17,799 nucleotides of DNA from Promethearchaeota archaeon (GTDB lineage Archaea > Asgardarchaeota > Lokiarchaeia > Sigyniarchaeales > SOKP01), in NCBI GenBank assembly GCA_019894815.1, contig JAGXNU010000021.1, positions 1 through 17,799 of the forward strand, given 5' to 3'. Within the stretch, counting starts at the first letter, position 1. The number at the start of each line of letters is the position of its first letter. Below, in pieces: positions 4,805 to 11,259 of the stretch. The notes under the pieces are model-generated. The model worked only from the letters and a program-made list of their open reading frames with translations. It searched no databases and was not told where the DNA came from. Both the position numbers and the translations under genes were made by a program.

Positions 4805-6427
4805 TTAAATCTTTTTCGATTCCTTAAATATATCAAAGATATCCATTTCATAATCTACTGTATCTTCAGGAAGTAGATGGGGATCCTTTAGCAATTTTGC
4901 TAAATAATAAATTTTTGATCCACGCTCTAAGTAATTTAGAACTGTATAAGCACCTTCTAAATGACTACCACAACATAAGTTTCCGTGATTTGCGAGCATT
5001 ACAGCGTTTCTTTCTTCAAGACTATTGACAACGTTGGTTGCTAATTCTCCAGAACCAGCTTCACCATACTCAGCTACTAAGATTTCTCCGCCTAAATAAG
5101 GCACTAGTTCTTCAATTACCGGCGGTAGTGAAAGCTTAAGAGTGCTTAATATTGTTGAAAATATACCATGAGCATGAATTACTGCATTCACATCATCCCT
5201 GGCTTTATATACTCCGAGATGAAGATGTTTTTCCACAGAGGGATTTCTTTCTCCATTAATGACTTTACCCTCCATATCAATGATCAATATATCTTTAGGT
5301 GTCATTTCTTCATATTTCACACTGCTAGGTGTTATCAACACATATTCTTGATTCTTGTTTTTTACCCTTACACTTACATTTCCTGCTGAACCAATTACAT
5401 GTCCTTCTTTAAGTAGAGTTTTGCATAGATTTACAATTTCTTCTTTTAAAGAAGAAATTTTTTGATTGATAATTGCTGATTGATTATTTCCGCCATTTAA
5501 CACTTCTGGATTTAATATATGGTCTGGTGTATCACCATTGAGCCATTTTTTTATATCATTCAAAAGAAGTAGTGATTGACGATTTGTGACTTCAATTGTA
5601 TTCCCGCCAATATGAGGAGTCACGATAACATTATCAAGTTTTAAAAATTCATTATCTTCATCAATTGGTTCCATTGGAAATACATCTAAAGCAGCACCAG
5701 CTATTTTATTATCCTTTAATGCATCATACAACGCTCCGTAATCTATGAGGCTTCCTTTCGCTAAATTGATAATATAAGCCGATTTTTTCATCAATGATAT
5801 CCGTTCTTTATCAATAAAATTATCATTCTCGTCTGTAGCTTTGGCGTGAATTGAAATAAAATCAGATTCTTTCATGATCCTATCAACATCAGCAATTTCT
5901 CCATAAGCTCTGATAATTTCCTCAGAAATATATGGATCATATATTAATAACTTTACTTTAAAGGGCTTCAACCTCTCTGCTACTCTTCGCCCAATCTCAC
6001 CAAAACCAAAAATCCCTACTTTCTTATCTAATAATTCATTTCCTACAAATTTATTAAACAAGTTTATCCAATTTTCAAAATCAGTTACTTCAAATTCTTC
6101 AGAATGGAGAAATCTTTCTAATTTTGCTAGATTTCTAGCGAGAATAAGCATAAAACCGATAGTTAATTCCGCAACTGCATCTACATTTCTTAAAGGAGTA
6201 TTAAGTACGGGGATTCCATTTTTAGTGGCAGCTTTTAAATTAACATTAAATGGGTCTCCTCTACATGAAATAACCAATTTAAGATTAGTTTTATCAAATA
6301 ATTCATCTTTTTTCAAATCATCAGCAGTTGTTATGAAGACATCATATCCTTGTAGTTTTTCAACCATTTCTTTAGAATCAAAATATATGATACTCGTATC
6401 TCTCCAACTTTCATAAGATACCTCCAT
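4805..6427 (-). CDS. Fused D-2-hydroxyacid dehydrogenase (PGDH-like) and class II aldolase
   Basis: Two enzymes in one chain; numbering is from the ATG at 6427. Residues 1 to about 315 form a D-isomer-specific 2-hydroxyacid dehydrogenase: substrate-domain segment SCRGDPFNVN (54-63), hinge VAELTIGFML, NAD loop GFGEIG (141-146) with D164 for the ribose, E253 in DVFPMEP and H272 in TPHIGG as catalytic pair. The position normally held by the catalytic Arg (N-x-x-R-G) is K224 in NLAKGSLID. After a linker (about 312-325) comes a class II aldolase: GSAGNVSVR (346-354), SSVKYEEM (368-375), E399 in PSVEKHLH, zinc histidines H418 and H420 (HAH), and H481 in ANHG. The substrate is unknown. The FGGY kinase and SCP2 genes upstream on the same strand suggest a shared pathway. 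This start truncates the first strand and helix of the dehydrogenase; see the entry for 6428-6494. Domain calls are very secure. Confidence 0.93.
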   Translation of the reverse strand: MEVSYESWRDTSIIYFDSKEMVEKLQGYDVFITTADDLKKDELFDKTNLKLVISCRGDPFNVNLKAATKNGIPVLNTPLRNVDAVAELTIGFMLILARNLAKLERFLHSEEFEVTDFENWINLFNKFVGNELLDKKVGIFGFGEIGRRVAERLKPFKVKLLIYDPYISEEIIRAYGEIADVDRIMKESDFISIHAKATDENDNFIDKERISLMKKSAYIINLAKGSLIDYGALYDALKDNKIAGAALDVFPMEPIDEDNEFLKLDNVIVTPHIGGNTIEVTNRQSLLLLNDIKKWLNGDTPDHILNPEVLNGGNNQSAIINQKISSLKEEIVNLCKTLLKEGHVIGSAGNVSVRVKNKNQEYVLITPSSVKYEEMTPKDILIIDMEGKVINGERNPSVEKHLHLGVYKARDDVNAVIHAHGIFSTILSTLKLSLPPVIEELVPYLGGEILVAEYGEAGSGELATNVVNSLEERNAVMLANHGNLCCGSHLEGAYTVLNYLERGSKIYYLAKLLKDPHLLPEDTVDYEMDIFDIFKESKKI

Positions 6428-6494
6428 TAACTTCCTTAATTCACTTAAAACTTCTTCCGAAACATTAGCAGTTATTAAAGCTTTTATCTCACAT
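6428..6494 (-). other. In-frame N-terminal extension of the fusion gene without a normal start codon
   Basis: Upstream of the ATG at 6427, 21 further codons (6490-6428) read EIKALITANVSEEVLSELRK and one more Leu. This is the expected first beta-strand and helix of a PGDH-like dehydrogenase. No ATG, GTG or TTG occurs in this frame before the TAA at 6496-6494. An ATG lies at 6494-6492 but is one base out of frame, and is followed at once by TGA. Removing the single T at 6491 (plus-strand A) would give MEIKALITANV. Alternatively the ATA at 6487, eight bases after a GAGGT Shine-Dalgarno (6500-6496), could serve as a non-AUG start. Either way the real protein probably includes most of this stretch. 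Confidence 0.7.
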
Positions 6495-6567
6495 TACCTC
6501 ATATTGAATATAATTGATGTAAGCGATTAAAAAATAGAATAGCATGTAGGAAAAATGAAATTACAAT

Positions 6568-6574
6568 AAAAAAA
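6568..6574 (-). terminator. Oligo-T tract after the SCP2-domain gene
   Basis: Seven T residues on the minus strand begin 13 bases past the SCP2 stop codon. They could end transcription ahead of the fusion gene, which would then use its own promoter in 6500-6560, where ATTATATT-like sequence is present. Partial readthrough remains possible. Confidence 0.45.
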
Positions 6575-6586
6575 GATTGGATTTTT

Positions 6587-6937
6587 TTAAAACATCAAAC
6601 TTTTCAATTTCATTAGGTTGCGTATTTGTCCTTCTACAACTTTTATTTTCCCTGCTGAATACGCTTTTACAGCACCAAGGGTCTTATTAAAAAGATCTAT
6701 CATTATTTGCTCTGATACAAATTCAATTTTAACAGGAGCCTCATCATCTACGGCATTATCCTTGATTTCTATTCCTTGATCTTTATTAATTATATAGAGT
6801 ACTTTACGATTTGTGTCTAAAAACGTAAGCTGAATAGTATCATCATAATTAGCAAGTTTTCTCCTTACTTTTTCTGTATTATTATAGCGATTTTCTATTT
6901 CTTTAAGACAAGATTCAATATTTTCAAATTCTGACAT
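6587..6937 (-). CDS. Stand-alone SCP2-type sterol-carrier domain protein
   Basis: The 116 aa consist of a short charged N-terminal helix (FENIESCLKEIENRY) and one SCP2-like domain. Strands TIQLTFLDTNRKVLYII, then IEIKDNAVDDEAPVKIEFVS, lead to a helix (EQIMIDLFNKTLGAVKAYSA), a strand G-K-I-K-V-V-E-G-Q, and the final helix IRNLMKLKSL. The segment pattern apv-I-(x)n-dl-n-(x)-l-a-ay-aGkIkv-G-(x)n-l-kl is characteristic of SCP2 domains, which form a hydrophobic tunnel for lipids or acyl-CoA. In archaea their ligand is mostly unknown. No signal peptide or membrane helix is seen. It lies 70 nt downstream of the kinase gene and is followed by an oligo-T run, then the fusion gene. The family call is good; the ligand and the link to sugar metabolism are inference. 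Confidence 0.8.
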   Translation of the reverse strand: MSEFENIESCLKEIENRYNNTEKVRRKLANYDDTIQLTFLDTNRKVLYIINKDQGIEIKDNAVDDEAPVKIEFVSEQIMIDLFNKTLGAVKAYSAGKIKVVEGQIRNLMKLKSLMF

Positions 6938-7007
6938 AATTTTCCATTGTTAAATCATTTTACTAATGCATAGAATAATCAAGTCTTCTTTAAAAACATA
7001 GGGAGTA

Positions 7008-8510
7008 TCATAAGTTATCAATCTTGCTCTTCATATTCTTCCATTCAAGATAAATACGTGCATACGAATCTGATACCTCTGAATCGTATTTACATACATT
7101 ATAATTAAGTAATTCATCAATAATCTTGCCATGATCTTGAAATTTATTTAAAGCAATTAAAGAATTCATAGCAGCACCAATAAAAGACGAATCTTTACAT
7201 GATGGGATCAAAATATCATTATGTAGCACGTTTGCAAGTATAGTGTTAAATTCTGTTGAATTTGCCATCCCCCCAGCACAATAAGTTTTTTTATTGGTTG
7301 GATCAATTTTAACTAAACTTTGGTGATTTTCCAATATACCAAAGGCTATATTTTCTACAACACTTCTTGCAAAGTTTTTAATTGTTGGAAATTCTTCTGA
7401 AATCAAGCTCGGGGGTTGAAAAACGAAGGATCCTCTTTTTATGGAGGTTTGATTCTTAATATTCATGTGTTCTGGTCCTAAAAATGCAAAAGTAGAGAAT
7501 TCCCCTTTTTTAGTTTCCTTTAGATAAGTATCCATCAAAGCATAAGGGTCCTTTGATATTTCTGATAGAAATCCCTCAATAAACCAGTCATAAACGGTCC
7601 CAGTATTTCCAGCATGGGCTTCAATCAACCATTTACCCTTAATAGAATGGCATGAGGTCCAATAATTATGATTGGGATCAATTATGGGTCTTTCTACAAC
7701 TAATTGAACGGGAGCCGTTGTTCCAATAGTGATACCTATACTATTTGAATCAATTGCACCCATTCCAAGTAATGATGTTTGTGTGTCTCCACCTGATTTT
7801 ACTATAGGAATTTCGTTATGGATTATATTAAATTTATCTCTTAAGTTAGGAACCAAATTTCCAACAATAGTTCCCGAATCCACAAGCTGGGGAAAAATAT
7901 CGGGATTAAAATCAAATGCTTCAATAATATCCCGACTCCAATGAACTTTTTTTACATCAAGTAATTGAGACTCTGCTGCTGAAGATGGATCTGAACAATA
8001 TATCCCTGTTAGTTTATAAACAAGCCAATCATCTAACATCAATATTTTAGCGATTTTTTTATACAAAGCCTCCTCTTCTTCTTTAAACCATAATAAACGT
8101 GATAAAGGAAAGAGTAATGACGGGCTATGACCGGTTATCTCGAATAATTCTTCTTCGGAAAATTCATCTTCGATAAGATAAGCAGAATCTATTCCTCGAA
8201 TATCCGTATTTGGTCCACCATATAATACTTCCCCCTTACTATCGACAAAAACTGTAGCAATCCTTTGAGCACAAGTCGATATTCCAATTACATTTTGATG
8301 ATTTTTGAGAAGAATTGATATCATCTCTTGGATTTTAAACCATAAATCTTTCATATCAATATTCTTCGCAAAACCATCTATATCCTCCGAATTAACAATA
8401 AGTTTTTTCTTTAAGGTAGTAATTAGGTTCAGTTCGGTAGAAATTAATGCAACTTTAATGAAATTCGAAGAAATGTCTATAGTCAATATTTTTTCAATGT
8501 TTTCGTCCAT
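7008..8510 (-). CDS. FGGY-family carbohydrate kinase (xylulokinase / LsrK-like)
   Basis: An ATP-dependent kinase of the ASKHA fold with the family-typical length of 500 aa. The phosphate-1 segment is ILTIDISSNFIKVALI (8-23; D12). The substrate-lobe segment ISTCAQRIATVFVDSKGEVL (77-96) is followed by NTDIRG (101-106), which resembles kinases of the autoinducer-2/xylulose branch. SGGDTQTSLLGMGA (239-252) carries the catalytic Asp D242, and TIGTTAPVQ (261-269) is phosphate-2. A C-terminal YCAGGMANS stretch is the adenosine-binding Gly-Gly, and SSFIGAAM lies near the end. It should phosphorylate a free hydroxyl of a ketose or sugar acid; the exact substrate cannot be read from sequence. It begins 19 nt after the AMMECR1 gene, and the SCP2 and dehydrogenase-aldolase genes follow, suggesting a kinase, dehydrogenase, aldolase route. 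Confidence 0.92.
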   Translation of the reverse strand: MDENIEKILTIDISSNFIKVALISTELNLITTLKKKLIVNSEDIDGFAKNIDMKDLWFKIQEMISILLKNHQNVIGISTCAQRIATVFVDSKGEVLYGGPNTDIRGIDSAYLIEDEFSEEELFEITGHSPSLLFPLSRLLWFKEEEEALYKKIAKILMLDDWLVYKLTGIYCSDPSSAAESQLLDVKKVHWSRDIIEAFDFNPDIFPQLVDSGTIVGNLVPNLRDKFNIIHNEIPIVKSGGDTQTSLLGMGAIDSNSIGITIGTTAPVQLVVERPIIDPNHNYWTSCHSIKGKWLIEAHAGNTGTVYDWFIEGFLSEISKDPYALMDTYLKETKKGEFSTFAFLGPEHMNIKNQTSIKRGSFVFQPPSLISEEFPTIKNFARSVVENIAFGILENHQSLVKIDPTNKKTYCAGGMANSTEFNTILANVLHNDILIPSCKDSSFIGAAMNSLIALNKFQDHGKIIDELLNYNVCKYDSEVSDSYARIYLEWKNMKSKIDNL

Positions 8511-8529
8511 TTTTCACCATGCTTTATTA

Positions 8530-9159
8530 TTATATTGGCGTTAAATATTTTCGCACTACATCTCCTCGGGGTGAGACTTCCTCAAATAATATAGCTTGAA
8601 AGGAATATAATTTTGTTTGTTTTTCTTTCCAAGCATTCTCATTAAGCCCAGTTTTATTACATGTATGTTTAAGGAATGTCTCTACATTCCAATTCCGCCC
8701 ATGATCTATAGGAACTTGAGGTAGAAGTAGACCCCGCTTCATTCCTTTTTCAGCTATTAACCCATCCCTACCAATTACTATTTTATCAAAATAATCTTTA
8801 GGATCAATAACTTCTATTAATTTTGGAGGTGTTAAAATAGAAATTTCAATGATAATATTATCCATATCGTTAATTGTAACTGAATTAAATCGAGGATCCT
8901 TTACTGCGGAACTAATTGATACCCTATGAATGACTTCATATAGTGGGTAAATGGGCTCGATATAACCAATGCAACCCCTTAAGGGATTTCCATTAGCATT
9001 GTATTCGTTTAAGGTTACAAATACACCATATTTATCAGAAAATTTATTTTTGATGATTGATGGTACTTCCATCATTTGTGATGTTGTTAAATAATGCTCA
9101 ATATTTTCTCGAGCAAATTTAATTAGTTGTTTGCCATCTTTAACATCAAATTCAGACAT
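8530..9159 (-). CDS. AMMECR1 domain protein
   Basis: 209 aa, a full-length AMMECR1 domain. The invariant LRGCIG is at 60-65, followed by YIEPIYPLYEVIHRVSISSA and DPRF. The downstream conserved parts include IEISILTPPKLIEV, GRDGLIAEKGMKRGLLLPQV, and the C-terminal WNVETFLKHTCNKTGL. The domain is found in archaea, bacteria and eukaryotes. Its biochemical role is unsettled, and in some lineages it is fused or adjacent to MEMO1 and radical-SAM proteins; none is present here. The family is certain, the function unknown. It lies 25 nt after dihydroorotase and 19 nt before the FGGY kinase, so it sits inside the operon. Confidence 0.95.
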   Translation of the reverse strand: MSEFDVKDGKQLIKFARENIEHYLTTSQMMEVPSIIKNKFSDKYGVFVTLNEYNANGNPLRGCIGYIEPIYPLYEVIHRVSISSAVKDPRFNSVTINDMDNIIIEISILTPPKLIEVIDPKDYFDKIVIGRDGLIAEKGMKRGLLLPQVPIDHGRNWNVETFLKHTCNKTGLNENAWKEKQTKLYSFQAILFEEVSPRGDVVRKYLTPI

Positions 9160-9184
9160 ATCAATTCAAGATATTTATTGTTTT

Positions 9185-10600
9185 TTATATCAATATTTTT
9201 ATTGTACTTCTATAAATCATTTTACCTTTTGGAATAGGATCATTCAATGAAATTTCAGACCCTCCTAAAAGTACTTTCCATATTAAAACAGTGGAGCTCT
9301 TGTCTAAAGTGTTTAAGTTCTCAAATGGTGTAAATTTAGCTTTAGACATGAATAAATTAGAATTTAAATAAGTAGAAGTAATTTTTTCGATAATTATTAA
9401 ATCAGCATCATAACCTTCCTCTATAAATCCTTTCTTAAAAATGTTAAACCGTTTAGCAGGGTTTTCAGATGCTGCTTTTACGAAATACTCTATAGGTAAA
9501 AGATTTTCAAAAACTTTGTCAAGTATTTTTAGGGTATAAGTTTCAAAACCGGGAAAACCCGATGGTGCTTCAAAAAACTGCTGAGATTTCTCCTTCATTG
9601 TATGTGGAGCATGATCAGTTCCTATTAATTCAATCTCTCCTTTTTTTAATTTTCCGAAAAGGAATTTTGCATTACTTTTTTTCCTCAATGGAGGAAGTAC
9701 TTTACCAAAACTCTCGTTTTTTAATATAATTTCTTGAGAAAGTAATAAGTGGTGAGGTGTCACTTCAAAAGACACATCATAATCTTCAGATAGATCAGAT
9801 AATAATTCAAAGCTCTCTTTACAGCTAATATGACAAAAATGAATTTTTGGAAGATTCTCACTTTTTGATTTATTATCATTCACAAATTTTTCATAATTAG
9901 TTAAGACGTATTTTATAAATCTAGCCTCATTTTCCTCAGGATAAAGATCATTATGAATTTTTAGGTATTTAACGTTGCCACTTTTTATTTTTTGTTTTAT
10001 GTTATCTTTTTCTTCTTCGGGTAAAGGATAATCAGCATGAATAAAAATTGGAATTCTGTATTTAGCAGAAATTCTAATAATTTTTAGTAAATTATCTGGA
10101 TTGTTCCAATTAATTTCACTTAATGGTGATAAGGGATAGATTTTAAATCCAAACACGCCTAAATCTAATATTTGTTTTATTTTCTCCTCATTAACGTTTT
10201 TAGGTACACCAGAAATGAATCCTACATTATTATAGATATTATTTCGAGCTCGTTCCATCCATTTTTTAACTTGATCTTCTGATATAGCAGGAGGTTTAGT
10301 GTTTGGCATGTTCAATACGGTTGTAATTCCCGAAAATAACGCTGCTTTAGTCCCAGTTTGAAAAGTTTCTTTTTCTTGTTGCCCCATATCACGTAAATGG
10401 GCATGAATGTCAATTATGCCAGGTAAAATAATTCTCTTTTCACAATCAATCTCAACTACTTTTCTATTTTGAGATCTAATCTTATCAAGTGTTTCTTCAA
10501 CAGGGCGTTTAATAATTGATTGAATTTTGCCTGATTGGATAAATAGCGCTCCATCTATTAATTTATTTCTAGTAAATATTTTCGCATTCTTTAAAATCAT
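9185..10600 (-). CDS. pyrC: Dihydroorotase (pyrimidine biosynthesis)
   Basis: Catalyses cyclisation of N-carbamoyl-aspartate to dihydroorotate, the third step of UMP synthesis, in the cytosol. The 471 aa form an amidohydrolase of the allantoinase-like dihydroorotase type. The metal-site and active-site set is complete: H66 and H68 in DIHAHLRD (with substrate-binding R70), K153 in GFKIYP as the carbamylated Lys, H188 in HADYP, H257 in FCHIS, and D329 in GTDHAPHT. Further landmarks are VLNMPNTKP (96-104), EVTPHHLLL (279-287), APSGFPGFET (345-354), and NPAKRFNI. Length is slightly above the usual 420-450 aa because of a Lys/Asn-rich insert near 195-250. It overlaps no neighbour but lies 20 nt after the TrmY-like gene. 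Other pyr genes are not in the window. Allantoinase or dihydropyrimidinase is much less likely. Confidence 0.92.
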   Translation of the reverse strand: MILKNAKIFTRNKLIDGALFIQSGKIQSIIKRPVEETLDKIRSQNRKVVEIDCEKRIILPGIIDIHAHLRDMGQQEKETFQTGTKAALFSGITTVLNMPNTKPPAISEDQVKKWMERARNNIYNNVGFISGVPKNVNEEKIKQILDLGVFGFKIYPLSPLSEINWNNPDNLLKIIRISAKYRIPIFIHADYPLPEEEKDNIKQKIKSGNVKYLKIHNDLYPEENEARFIKYVLTNYEKFVNDNKSKSENLPKIHFCHISCKESFELLSDLSEDYDVSFEVTPHHLLLSQEIILKNESFGKVLPPLRKKSNAKFLFGKLKKGEIELIGTDHAPHTMKEKSQQFFEAPSGFPGFETYTLKILDKVFENLLPIEYFVKAASENPAKRFNIFKKGFIEEGYDADLIIIEKITSTYLNSNLFMSKAKFTPFENLNTLDKSSTVLIWKVLLGGSEISLNDPIPKGKMIYRSTIKILI

Positions 10601-10620
10601 TGGAAACGCTATTTAACTTG

Positions 10621-11244
10621 TTATTTTAGTTGATCTAGTAGATAATTAATATATAATATTTTGTTTTCTAAAGATATTATTTCTGAAAAGTTAATTTGTA
10701 TAATTTTAGTGGAAGAATCCAAATTTTCAAACAATTCTCTTACAAGTTCATCCTCTAAATCATTTATAACAATAAAAAGATCTTGTGATGTGAAATCCTT
10801 ATTGTTAAAATCATTTTGAAGATTAGTATTTTTTGAGTGATTGATTAAGAAAATCCGCTCAAAACTCATTTTCTCAATAAAATGATCTATATTTAGGGGG
10901 TTTAATAATTTCATCACATAAATACCCGGTGTCGATCTCTCCCATTTTTCATTAATTAAAGTGGTGGCTTTCTCTAATGCTTTTAATAATAACAATGCTT
11001 GAGATCTTTCATCTGATCCTAAAAATCTAAGTTTAGATCCATCTAATTTAATCAGTGTGAGATCTGAATGAAAGTATAAATATAATGTGTTTTTCTTTCT
11101 TATTGCGTACGATAAACAAAAAAATTCTCGGATTCCAGAACATAATTTGTATACATCAAGAGGGGTGTTTCCTATGTCAATATCCTTCTTGTTATATATA
11201 GTATAACCATTATTTAAAATTAAAAATAATACCAAACTGATCAT
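10621..11244 (-). CDS. Divergent TrmY-like SPOUT protein (tRNA pseudouridine-54 N1-methyltransferase family)
   Basis: TrmY converts pseudouridine 54 in the archaeal tRNA T-loop to N1-methylpseudouridine using S-adenosylmethionine. This 207-aa protein shows the family's order: a first strand (SLVLFLILNN), DIDIGNTPLDVYKLC matching the region of the LPG-x-GR-D-LL motif, FFCLSYAIRKKNTLYLYF matching the FLSHDIRRDVVFY region, then IKLDGSKLRFLGSDERSQAL (DER at 78-80), and W-E-R-STPGIYV (101-110), all in register with classical TrmY. Several residues expected to be invariant are changed: the GR of the N-terminal motif is absent, the SH pair reads SY, and the C-terminal knot that should contain GDH and HN-x-LD reads VINDLED and YINYLLD. 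Family membership is likely, but methyltransferase activity is doubtful. It lies 15 nt after srp54 and 20 nt before dihydroorotase. Confidence 0.75.
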   Translation of the reverse strand: MISLVLFLILNNGYTIYNKKDIDIGNTPLDVYKLCSGIREFFCLSYAIRKKNTLYLYFHSDLTLIKLDGSKLRFLGSDERSQALLLLKALEKATTLINEKWERSTPGIYVMKLLNPLNIDHFIEKMSFERIFLINHSKNTNLQNDFNNKDFTSQDLFIVINDLEDELVRELFENLDSSTKIIQINFSEIISLENKILYINYLLDQLK

Positions 11245-11259
11245 TTATTTATTTTCATT

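Noticed and set aside
5168..5389. Plus-strand open frame inside the aldolase half of the fusion gene
   Set aside because: The opposite-strand frame has complete aldolase motifs. This one is Ile/Phe/His-rich with no ribosome site and no domain.
6575..6598. Short A/T dyad around the SCP2 stop as a hairpin terminator
   Set aside because: The AAAAAAATCC / TTTTTT pairing is simple A/T complementarity. The oligo-T tract alone explains termination in archaea.
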